Assembly: GCA_947591155.1 (NCBI GenBank)
Contig: CANQDA010000014.1
Location: 1 to 64,000, forward strand
DNA from: an uncultured Lachnospiraceae bacterium
Lineage (GTDB): Bacteria; Bacillota; Clostridia; Lachnospirales; Lachnospiraceae
Reading direction: 5' to 3'
Length of the DNA stretch: 64,000 nt
Position 1 is the stretch's first letter. Each line of letters begins with the position of its first letter. A program made the translations under genes and the position numbers. Positions 1 to 7,246 of this stretch are shown here, piece by piece. The notes under the pieces are model-generated. The model saw only the letters and a list, made by a program, of their open reading frames with translations, ran no database searches and was not told the origin of the DNA.

Positions 1-2
1 TC

Positions 3-71
3 TCAATAAAATGCTCCCTTCCAGACAAACAAGCTTTTATTATTTCGCTTGTCTACCTGAAAGGGAGCATA
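3..71 (-). terminator. Large hairpin downstream of plsC, probable terminator
   Basis: On the minus strand the arms ATGCTCCCTT and AAGGGAGCAT pair, with inner pairing of AGACAAGC against an imperfect GCTTGT..GTCT, giving a stem of about 25 bp. An ATTTTATT tract follows in the direction of plsC transcription. The stem is longer than usual for a terminator, so it could also be a repeat element placed at a gene end. Positions 72-134 show only a short nested repeat (TATCACAA..TTGTGATA). Confidence 0.5.
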
Positions 72-134
72 TCACAAGCAAACTATGCGAGGCTTTTGTG
101 ATACTTGTTTGCGGTCAGACCGATCGAGGCTTTT

Positions 135-845
135 TCACTCGACTTCCGCAATCTTCTCCTCAATCCGTCTCTTTACAAGCGCGGCCAGATCCACGGTCTT
201 CATTCCCTCGTACTCTTCGGGAAAGATCGGCTTCAGGAAATGCACCTGCACCTTCTGGCGGGCGATCGAGCCTGTGTCAAACGCCTTGTAGGAGTCAAGC
301 AGCGCCACCGGGACGACCGGACATTTCGCTTTCATCGCGCTCTTGAAGCTGCCGCCCTTGAAATCGAGCAGATGATTTCCGTTTTTGCTGCGCGTGCCTT
401 CCGGGAAGATGATGTAGTTGCGTCCCTTGCCGACCTCCTCGGCCACCTTCAGGATCACCTTCATGCCCTGTCTCGGGTCGCTGCGGTCCAGAGCGATCGC
501 GTCGATGCAGGCGAACACCTGCTTCAGGAACGGAATGTTGGCGAGCTCTTTTTTCAACACCACGGAGATCGGGCGCGGCATCACATGCAGAATCGCAAGC
601 ACGTCGAACATGCCTTGATGGTTCGGGTACAGGATGTACCCGTCCTTGTCGGGCAGGTTCTCCAGCCCGTGGCAGTCGATGTCCACGCGGCCGCCCTTGA
701 TCGCGCGCTTATCGATCAGCTTGATCAGCGCGAAACGCTCTTCCAACGTATAATTTCCCGGGTGCCTCGACATACGGATCAGCCGTATCAATCCATACGG
801 GACGAACCACAGGTTCATCAGCACCATCCAGACAATTCGTTTCAT
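135..845 (-). CDS. plsC: 1-acyl-sn-glycerol-3-phosphate acyltransferase (PlsC family)
   Basis: This 236-residue protein probably acylates lysophosphatidate to phosphatidate at the membrane, the second step of phospholipid synthesis. The acyltransferase HX4D box is present as NHQGMFD near residue 75, and the substrate-binding FPEGTRS block lies near residue 148. A hydrophobic N-terminal stretch (WMVLMNLWFV) is consistent with membrane association. The length is normal for the family. The ATG at 845 follows AGGAGG. The HAD phosphatase gene lies 55 bp upstream on the same strand, so the two may be co-transcribed. The acyl acceptor is inferred from the family only. Confidence 0.88.
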   Translation of the reverse strand: MKRIVWMVLMNLWFVPYGLIRLIRMSRHPGNYTLEERFALIKLIDKRAIKGGRVDIDCHGLENLPDKDGYILYPNHQGMFDVLAILHVMPRPISVVLKKELANIPFLKQVFACIDAIALDRSDPRQGMKVILKVAEEVGKGRNYIIFPEGTRSKNGNHLLDFKGGSFKSAMKAKCPVVPVALLDSYKAFDTGSIARQKVQVHFLKPIFPEEYEGMKTVDLAALVKRRIEEKIAEVE

Positions 846-900
846 ATGTCGTCCTCCTGTCTCCGGGCACTCTCCCGGAACGCTCCCTTTCCCGGTCTTG

Positions 901-1551
901 TCAGCTCCTCCAACTCCCGGCGATCAGATCCGTCAGCTCCGAAAACGCTCCGACCTTCGCGTCCCAATAGTCCGCCTGTCCGAAGCCGTACTCCGCGAAC
1001 ACGAACGGGACGCCTGCCTGCGTCGCCGCATCGCAGTCCCCCTGTGTGTCTCCGACGTAGACCGGCGCTTTCAGACCATTGCGCTCCACGACCAGCCGGA
1101 TGTTGTCCGCCTTGCCTTTTCCAGTGTTCCCATAGCATTCGATGTCCGTAATGTACGGTCCAAGCCCGGTCTTTTCAAGGAATAGCTCTATGTAGCCGGA
1201 CTGGCAGTTGCTGACGATGAACACCCGCGCCATCCCTGACAGCTTCTGTATCGTCTCCGCGACGCCCGGATAACAGATCCTGCACTCGTCTTCCTCAAGC
1301 GCCTTCTGCTCGTAGTCGCAGCACAGATCCATGATCCTGCCCTGATCTTCCCGGGACGCCTGCGGGATCAGACGCGCGGCGATCCTGTCCATCGTCAGAC
1401 CAAACAGTCCCTTTAGCTGATCCGCAGTCACTGTCACGTCCGTGTACCCGCACTCGCGGACTGCCCGCCTCCAGGCCCCGGCCACGATTCCTGTCGAGTC
1501 CCACAGGGTGCCGTCGACGTCCAGTATGACGCTGTCTGTCTTTTTGTCCAT
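901..1551 (-). CDS. HAD-superfamily hydrolase (phosphoglycolate phosphatase-like)
   Basis: A 216-residue haloacid-dehalogenase phosphatase. Motif I is DVDGT (nucleophile D11, acid D13). The VSN sequence in the middle fits motif II, and the late VGDTQGDCDAA block fits motif IV for Mg binding. A helical cap sits between motifs I and II, as in the beta-phosphoglucomutase/phosphoglycolate phosphatase subfamily. The substrate cannot be told from sequence. The start at 1551 follows GGGAGAG. It is upstream of plsC on the same strand, with no terminator seen between them. Confidence 0.82.
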   Translation of the reverse strand: MDKKTDSVILDVDGTLWDSTGIVAGAWRRAVRECGYTDVTVTADQLKGLFGLTMDRIAARLIPQASREDQGRIMDLCCDYEQKALEEDECRICYPGVAETIQKLSGMARVFIVSNCQSGYIELFLEKTGLGPYITDIECYGNTGKGKADNIRLVVERNGLKAPVYVGDTQGDCDAATQAGVPFVFAEYGFGQADYWDAKVGAFSELTDLIAGSWRS

Positions 1552-1584
1552 TCTGCTCTCCCTTCCACGTCTTTCGTCCTGTTT

Positions 1585-1642
1585 GATAAAAATACTGCAA
1601 GACCACTCCCCGGCGTCTCGCCGAACGGATCCAGTCTTGCAG
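1585..1642 (-). terminator. Intrinsic terminator of the SH3b lipoprotein gene
   Basis: The arms CTGCAAGAC and GTCTTGCAG form a 9-bp stem with a smaller CGGCG/CGCCG hairpin inside. In the minus direction the stem is followed by TATTTTTATC. It lies 45 bp after the stop of the lipoprotein gene. Confidence 0.75.
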
Positions 1643-1686
1643 CATCCTTCTGTCGGAATAATCCTGCGCGCCCGCGGCGCGCTATA

Positions 1687-3168
1687 TTAGTATCCGTTCA
1701 CGGTGGTCGCGTAGAGATCCCCGTTCGGAAGCGTGTTCGAGTAATCAATCATCGCTGAGACGTAAAGGCCGCTCTGCAATCCACTGTTTGTACTCACGGC
1801 CGCGTCCGTGTAGTTGATCGAATACGTATTGCCGTCGTCGCCCTGAATGACGATCGTGTTGTTGCCGACGCTTGTGATCGTCCCGCTGACAGGGCCTACG
1901 TTAGTATTTCCACTGTTACTGTTGTTGCCGCCAGTCGTCTCCTGATTCGTGTTCGTCCCGGTGTAAGTGTTCGTGTCGCTTAAGTAGGACTTCGAGATAT
2001 ATCCGGTCGAGCCGTTCACCGACACCATGAACCAGTTCGGCGTCTCGCCGATGACCGTGACGGACGCGCCGCCGCCCAGACTGGCTACGACTCCGCTCTC
2101 CGTCCCCGGCTGAGCACGGAGATTCACCTCCGTCGTCGTGTAGTACGTGTAGCCCGTACCGTAATCGATGTAGCTGTTCATCTCACCGGACACCTGTGCC
2201 TGCGAATCGACCTTCTGGGTCTCCGTCTGTACCGGCTGATTCACAAGAAACGCCTTGTTCACGTAGCCGGTGTTGCCATTCACATTCACCTTGAACCACT
2301 CGGAAGACTCTCCAACCACCGTCACCGCGTCGCCTGGGGACAGGGATCCGATGATGCTCGCGTCGGACTCCGTGCTCGGTTCCATACGGATGTTCACCGT
2401 ATCCGAAGCGTACAACGTGACGCTTGCGCTGTAATCTGTCATCGAGGAAAGCTGGCTCGCCGCGTCCGCCCCACTCTGGGACTGCTTTTCCGAACCATTC
2501 TTATTCACGGCGTTGCCCGGCATCGCGCTGAACACGCTGTTGCGCAGGACGGTGAAACTCTCCACCGAAGTCTGCACCGCGTCAAGCAGCGCCTTGTTGT
2601 CGTCGAGCACCGTTCCCGTCACCACATACGCCTGCGAATCTGCGATGATCCCGTACGTCACCGCATACACCCACATGCTTGTCGCGTTGTATTTCACCAC
2701 ATACTCATAGGTATCGATCGTGTCGGAACTGAGCTTCTCAAATTCCACCACCTCGAACGCGTTCGCATCCGGGTACTGCCCGGTCAGGCTCTGCTTCAGC
2801 TCATCCTCCGATTTCGCCACGGAAAGGTTCCGCATCGCGGTCGCGTCCGCCGCGTGTACGATGCTGATCATGGCAGCCTTCCCCGACGAGAAAACTCTCA
2901 TCTCGTCCGCGTCCTGCTGTACCGTCCACGTGCTGTCTGGCAGCGTGATCCGGATACTGCGGTCCTGCGATGTATATGCAACGTCCGTCTTGATCTCTGT
3001 CTCCGACTCGGTCTCCGATTCCGTCTGAGGCGGCTGCGTCTCGGACTCTGTCGGAGCCTCGGTCTCTTTCGGCTTGTCGGAGCCACCGCCGCATCCCGTG
3101 GTAAGACACATCATGGCCAGTGACATCGCCAGAGCAGACAAGACCAATCTTACTCTTCGATTCAACAT
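1687..3168 (-). CDS. Lipoprotein with two bacterial SH3 domains
   Basis: A 493-residue exported protein. The N-terminus has a basic start, a hydrophobic core and a lipobox ending at Cys26 (LTTGC), so it should be lipid-anchored outside the membrane. A Thr/Glu/Ser-rich spacer follows, then a module of about 150 residues that resembles small lipoprotein sensor or binding domains, without a match I can name. Two SH3b domains lie near residues 245-310 and 335-395 (VNIRMEPSTES and VNLRAQPGTES, each ending in TGYVNK or TGYISK). SH3b domains usually bind peptidoglycan peptides. The last 70 residues form another small beta-rich module. The architecture is related to the lipoprotein at 10884-11711. 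Confidence 0.85.
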   Translation of the reverse strand: MLNRRVRLVLSALAMSLAMMCLTTGCGGGSDKPKETEAPTESETQPPQTESETESETEIKTDVAYTSQDRSIRITLPDSTWTVQQDADEMRVFSSGKAAMISIVHAADATAMRNLSVAKSEDELKQSLTGQYPDANAFEVVEFEKLSSDTIDTYEYVVKYNATSMWVYAVTYGIIADSQAYVVTGTVLDDNKALLDAVQTSVESFTVLRNSVFSAMPGNAVNKNGSEKQSQSGADAASQLSSMTDYSASVTLYASDTVNIRMEPSTESDASIIGSLSPGDAVTVVGESSEWFKVNVNGNTGYVNKAFLVNQPVQTETQKVDSQAQVSGEMNSYIDYGTGYTYYTTTEVNLRAQPGTESGVVASLGGGASVTVIGETPNWFMVSVNGSTGYISKSYLSDTNTYTGTNTNQETTGGNNSNSGNTNVGPVSGTITSVGNNTIVIQGDDGNTYSINYTDAAVSTNSGLQSGLYVSAMIDYSNTLPNGDLYATTVNGY

Positions 3169-3278
3169 GTCACACCCTCCAATCTTTAACTCCCTGCACT
3201 ATTACATATGAAATCTTTTTGCCGGGGTTCCCCTTCTGAACCCATGCAAAAAACAGGCATTTACATAATACCATTGTT

Positions 3279-3307
3279 ATCATACCATGCATTTTACGCT
3301 TCTGCAA
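3279..3307 (-). promoter_or_regulatory. Sigma-A-type promoter for the SH3b lipoprotein
   Basis: On the minus strand, TTGCAG and TATGAT are separated by 17 bp and lie about 110 bp upstream of the lipoprotein start. The spacing is ideal and both boxes are close to consensus. Confidence 0.6.
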
Positions 3308-3353
3308 GTCACACACTGACAATTCATGTTCTGATATTATAATCTTAACAATT

Positions 3354-3382
3354 CCGTAACTGCTTTGTAATTTTTGTTACGG
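3354..3382 (-). terminator. Weak terminator-like hairpin after dgt
   Basis: CCGTAAC and GTTACGG pair around a 15-nt AT-rich loop, 45 bp beyond the dGTPase stop. The downstream tract (AATTGTTAAG) is only partly U-rich, so termination strength is uncertain. Confidence 0.35.
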
Positions 3383-3426
3383 GCAATGGCGTCCTTTGTC
3401 AGAATCGTCGTAACATGTCTGTAAAT

Positions 3427-4845
3427 TCAGTCAATACCGTTCAGCTCCTGATACAGGCGCTTCGCGTAACTGTCTGTCATGCCGCACACGTAATCCGTCA
3501 CGAGCAGCAGCCTCAGGTAAAGCCGCTCGCCCTCGCTCTTCCCGTCCGCGTACGCGTGGTAGGCCTGTTTGTAGTTCTCAGAGATCAGGTACATCAGCTT
3601 CTCCTCCACGTCGCTGGGCGCCACCTCGGTGTCGTAATACAGAGCGGCGTTCACAAAGTGGTCGAGATGGAAATGCAGGACCGTGTTCGCGGCGATCTCC
3701 AGCTTGAAGATCGGCGTCGAGGTAAACGCGTGGCGGTAGGCGACGTCCTGCAAAAGCCGGATCAGACCCTTCGCGTAGGTGAACTCGAAGAGATCGTTTC
3801 GGTATGTCCCGTCCATGATCTGCCGGTAATTGCTGACAAACCCATAGGTCGCGCAGGTGATAAGGAAACCTTGCACGCGCACGAGGAAATTCTGCACCGC
3901 AAACTCCTCGCAGTCGGCGATGTGGCGTTTCTTCGCGGTCTCATATTTTTCGCGCAGGATCTGTGCCGGGTTGAAATATTCCCTCTCGCGCTGGGACGCG
4001 CGCTGCTCATACTGCTCCATCTCGTACAAGAGCTCCACGTAGGAAATACAGCCCTTCTTGAATGCGTCCTCGATGTCCGCCGTGCTGTAGGCGATGTCGT
4101 CCGCAGCCTCCAGAATGAATGTGAGCGGATGGCGCAGTCCGACCGTCCCGGCCTCGGCGGCGATCCGCTGATACAGCTCCTGCTCCGCCAGAAAATAGCC
4201 CATTTTTTTCGTCCGGATGTCCCCGCTGTGTTCGTCGATCTGTGTGGACGGCACCGGGTACTTGACGATCGTGTTCAACAGGGCGTACGTGAGGTTCATG
4301 CCATTCTCGTCCACCAGGAAATGCAGCTTCGTCAGCAGCCGCAGCGCCTGCGCGTTGCCTTCGAAATTGTAGAAGTCCGCGAGCATTTGCTTGTTCAGCA
4401 GCTGCGTCACCGGCCGGCCCTTGTATGTGAGCTTCGGCAGGCGCAGCCGGAACCAGTCGCGAATCGCCGTCTCCCCGAAATGCCCGAACGGCGGATTCCC
4501 GATGTCGTGCACCAGACCCGCACACTGCAGGATGTTGCAGACATCCTCCTTCATCTGCAGGTCGAACTGCGGGTCTCTCTTGTTCTGGATGATGTCCTGT
4601 GAGATTGTCTGTCCCAGAGACTTTGCGATCGACGACACCTCCAGCGAATGGGTCAGCCTCGTGCGGATGAAGTCGCTCTTGTCGAGCGGGAACACCTGCG
4701 TCTTATCCTGCAGACGTCGCAGTGACGCACTGCCGATGATCCGATGATAATCTTTTTCAAATTCGCTTCTCGTATCTCTGCCCGCTGCGTGGCGCGTGGA
4801 TGTGGAGCGCGCGCGCTGTCCGGCCAGAAGGGTGGTCCATTCCAT
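3427..4845 (-). CDS. dgt: dGTP triphosphohydrolase-like HD protein
   Basis: This 472-residue protein should hydrolyse dGTP or other dNTPs to the nucleoside and triphosphate, which trims dNTP pools. The metal-binding HD signature is clear: HSLEV near residue 66 and HDIGNPPFGH near residues 115-124. The N-terminal TRSEFEKDYHRII..SLRRLQDKTQVF block is diagnostic of the dGTPase family. The length matches the long bacterial form. The start lies 8 nt after a GGAAA-rich Shine-Dalgarno region. It is transcribed towards the SH3b lipoprotein gene but is separated from it by a promoter region. Confidence 0.9.
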   Translation of the reverse strand: MEWTTLLAGQRARSTSTRHAAGRDTRSEFEKDYHRIIGSASLRRLQDKTQVFPLDKSDFIRTRLTHSLEVSSIAKSLGQTISQDIIQNKRDPQFDLQMKEDVCNILQCAGLVHDIGNPPFGHFGETAIRDWFRLRLPKLTYKGRPVTQLLNKQMLADFYNFEGNAQALRLLTKLHFLVDENGMNLTYALLNTIVKYPVPSTQIDEHSGDIRTKKMGYFLAEQELYQRIAAEAGTVGLRHPLTFILEAADDIAYSTADIEDAFKKGCISYVELLYEMEQYEQRASQREREYFNPAQILREKYETAKKRHIADCEEFAVQNFLVRVQGFLITCATYGFVSNYRQIMDGTYRNDLFEFTYAKGLIRLLQDVAYRHAFTSTPIFKLEIAANTVLHFHLDHFVNAALYYDTEVAPSDVEEKLMYLISENYKQAYHAYADGKSEGERLYLRLLLVTDYVCGMTDSYAKRLYQELNGID

Positions 4846-4900
4846 ACGTAGGGTTTCCTTTCTTCCTGTTTAGTGAATTAAAACAGACGTCCGATGTAAA

Positions 4901-5845
4901 CTAAACAGGAATAAACCGTGCTTGAATTTCCTGCTCAGATGCCGCAAGGCGGGCGTCGAGCTCGTCTTTCGTGAACATTGTAGCGGTGAGGCGCTGGAAT
5001 TCGCGGTACTCGTCTGTGATCCCCTGCCCGTGCGGCACACGGTAAGCCCCGGCGTCGCTGCCGAGCGCGATCTTCGCCCCGAGCTCGAAACCTCGTCGGA
5101 TCCGCTCGCCCTGCTGTGTCGTCAGGCGGCGCAGGGAATCGTCGTCGAATCTGCCGCTCCCGATCAGGTTCGTGATCGTCACGTAGGTCGGCACCCAAAC
5201 CGCGTTGCTTGCGGCGAGCGCCTGCAGACAGTCCTCGTCCATGAAATTGCCGTGCTCGACCGAGTCCACCCCGGCCTCCACTGCGTTTCGCACCGCGTCC
5301 GCACCGTTCACATGCGCCATCACAGACATGCCTTCCTCGTGTGCGATGTGGATCATCTCCCAAATTTCCTCGCCGGCAAGCGGCTCCTCCGTGAGCGCCC
5401 CGTCCCGGTCAAAATCCAGGATGCCGGAGAACATGACCTTGATAAAGTCTGCACCCTCCCGGATCGCGCGCTTTACCAGACCGTGATATTCTTCCATGTT
5501 GTCGAAACCGTAGCCGACGATCCCGCCGTAGTGTCCGTTCTTATGGATTGCGAAGAGCGGCGTCCGGTAGTCGATCCCGTACTCCGGAGCGATTTTCTTC
5601 GCGAGCGCGGACACGCCGAGCGCGTCGCCGCCGTCCCGCACAAATGTGACGCCCTGCTCCTGATACAGCCGCAGCTTTTCACGGATATCGTCCTTTTTCG
5701 GACCGTTCCGGTGCAGCTCGACCGCCTCATGGTAGTTGTACCCGTTCATGAACAGGTGTGCATGACACTCTCCAAACATAGCGCTGCCTCTCAAATCCCG
5801 TTTCATTTCCATATCCTGTCGCACCTTTTCATCGGCAAAGGCCAT
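4901..5845 (-). CDS. Metal-dependent amidohydrolase
   Basis: A 314-residue amidohydrolase-superfamily enzyme. The metal ligands are visible in order: HAH (GECHAHLF, near residue 29), a Lys in FIKVMFSG, His in MAHVNG, His in SVEHGNFM and the catalytic Asp in LGSDAGA. The substrate is unknown. The closest family feel is the imidazolonepropionase/prolidase-like group. The first ATG (5845) has a poor ribosome site. ATG codons at 5812 and 5806 follow an AGGAT and may be the true start, which would remove 11-13 residues. The gene is preceded by a recognisable promoter and appears monocistronic. Confidence 0.8.
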   Translation of the reverse strand: MAFADEKVRQDMEMKRDLRGSAMFGECHAHLFMNGYNYHEAVELHRNGPKKDDIREKLRLYQEQGVTFVRDGGDALGVSALAKKIAPEYGIDYRTPLFAIHKNGHYGGIVGYGFDNMEEYHGLVKRAIREGADFIKVMFSGILDFDRDGALTEEPLAGEEIWEMIHIAHEEGMSVMAHVNGADAVRNAVEAGVDSVEHGNFMDEDCLQALAASNAVWVPTYVTITNLIGSGRFDDDSLRRLTTQQGERIRRGFELGAKIALGSDAGAYRVPHGQGITDEYREFQRLTATMFTKDELDARLAASEQEIQARFIPV

Positions 5846-5880
5846 CCGGCGCTGTCATCCGACAGAATATCGCTGTGTAA

Positions 5881-5910
5881 AGTATAACGCGAATCACATT
5901 TATTTGACAA
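5881..5910 (-). promoter_or_regulatory. Promoter of the amidohydrolase gene
   Basis: TTGTCA and TATACT occur on the minus strand with an 18-bp spacer, directly upstream of the coding region. If the start is at 5845, the leader is about 25-30 nt. Confidence 0.5.
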
Positions 5911-5935
5911 TTATTTTTTTATTAAAGAAGTTATC

Positions 5936-6002
5936 CCAAAAACGCAAAATGAAATACCTCAAAAATGCAAAACAAAATTCCCCAAAAACACAAAATAGGA
6001 TG
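5936..6002. repeat. Three imperfect A-rich direct repeats after fic
   Basis: Three units of about 20-24 bp follow one another, each containing a CCCAAAAACGCAAAAT-like core (variants CTCAAAAATGCAAAAC and CCCAAAAACACAAAAT). They occupy the short space between the Fic stop and the amidohydrolase promoter. No hairpin or reading frame is evident in them. Confidence 0.5.
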
Positions 6003-6016
6003 TTCAAAATATAGGT

Positions 6017-7072
6017 TCAGGACCTGTCTTTTGCCAGATACCGGGCAGCTCTTGACATCCCGATCCGCACGATACTTCCCTCCTTCACCATCGCCCCCAG
6101 CACAGCCTCTACCGTTGTCGGGCTGACGTCAGGAAGAATCCTGCATATTTCTGCCTTGGACAGCGGCGTCAGACTGTTCATCACCGTCGCTTCAATACGG
6201 GCTTTTTTGGTGATCTTTCCGCTGCGCGTCACCGCGAATCGCCTGTCGAGCTCCTTGTAACACAGGTACAGCGTGGAGAGGAAGTTTTCCATAAACGAAA
6301 AATAACTGTTTTCATTCGTCTCCCAACCGGCAGACGACTGCCGCAGCGCCTCATAATAATATGCTTTGTGATTGTTGATCTGCTCCTCAAACGACACGTA
6401 TTTTCCTACATCATATCCGTTGCGGTAAAGCAGCAAAAGCGTCAACAGGCGCGACATTCTTCCGTTGCCGTCCCGGAAGGGATGTATGCACAGAAAGTCG
6501 AGGATCACGCACGGGATCAGGAGAAGCTGATTGATACCGGCATTCCCGCGCGCTTCCATGTAGGCGAGCTCCAGCTGCCGCATTGCCTGCCCTGTCTCGG
6601 CCGCAGGCGTGGGACGGAAACGCACTCTTCTGTTCCCGGCGCTGTCCATCTCAAGGATCACATTGTCCTCTGTCTTGTACTGTCCCCCAAATTCATATCC
6701 GGCAGCCGACAGCATCATCTCATGCAGACGCAGAATATCCCTCTCCCGAAAATCAATCTGCTCAAAATTGAGATGAACCTCATTCAAGGCATCCCTGTAA
6801 CCTGCAATCTCTGCCTCATTGTGATTGAGCGGCGCGCTGTTCCGGTTGACAATGGCAGCAATACGCTCGTCGCTCGTGACGATTCCTTCAATCGCGTTGG
6901 AGCTTTTTACCGACTGTACCTTCGCAATCGCCTCAAGCTCCGTAAAAACGCGGAGATTTTCTTCCTTCCGCACTCCGGCCATCGTCTTCAGCGCCGCGAT
7001 CCCAGAGGTCAGATTTACGAAATTGGCGGGCAACAATCCGTCATTTAAAAAAGTATAATCGAATTTTCTCAT
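6017..7072 (-). CDS. Fic-family AMP transferase with N-terminal inhibitory motif and winged helix
   Basis: A 351-residue Fic protein, expected to transfer AMP (or a related moiety) from a nucleotide to a target hydroxyl. The active-site loop HPFRDGNGR is intact at residues 197-205. The inhibitory motif (S/T)xxxE(G/N) is present as SNAIEG at 58-63, which makes this a class II, self-inhibited Fic. Residues about 285-345 look like a winged helix (ARIEATVMNSL..SKAEICRIL..VLGAMVKEGSIVRIG), so the protein may also bind DNA. ATG 7072 follows AAGGAG. The upstream region carries repeated TTTCTGCATA sites (see 7086-7193), which suggests autoregulation. The target is unknown. Confidence 0.9.
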   Translation of the reverse strand: MRKFDYTFLNDGLLPANFVNLTSGIAALKTMAGVRKEENLRVFTELEAIAKVQSVKSSNAIEGIVTSDERIAAIVNRNSAPLNHNEAEIAGYRDALNEVHLNFEQIDFRERDILRLHEMMLSAAGYEFGGQYKTEDNVILEMDSAGNRRVRFRPTPAAETGQAMRQLELAYMEARGNAGINQLLLIPCVILDFLCIHPFRDGNGRMSRLLTLLLLYRNGYDVGKYVSFEEQINNHKAYYYEALRQSSAGWETNENSYFSFMENFLSTLYLCYKELDRRFAVTRSGKITKKARIEATVMNSLTPLSKAEICRILPDVSPTTVEAVLGAMVKEGSIVRIGMSRAARYLAKDRS

Positions 7073-7085
7073 ATGATGCGCTCCT

Positions 7086-7193
7086 TTTCTGCATATATTT
7101 TATATAAATATATGCAGAAAGTCAATGAAATATCCGCTTTTTCTGCATATAAAGCAAAAAAATGTATGCAGAAAATCATTTTTCCTGCATACA
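7086..7193. promoter_or_regulatory. Operator-like array of TTTCTGCATA sites upstream of fic
   Basis: A near-perfect palindrome (TTTCTGCATATATT, 7 bp, AATATATGCAGAAA) spans 7086-7120. A second inverted pair (TTTCTGCATA at 7140-7149, TATGCAGAAA at 7165-7174) and a fifth half-site (TTTCCTGCATACA at 7181-7193) follow. All lie within 125 bp upstream of the Fic start and overlap the AT-rich stretch where the promoter must be. Confidence 0.7.
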
Positions 7194-7246
7194 TTTTTGA
7201 AAATATAAACCTATTTCTGTTTTGCCACGCCTGCCGCTCGCCGGCG

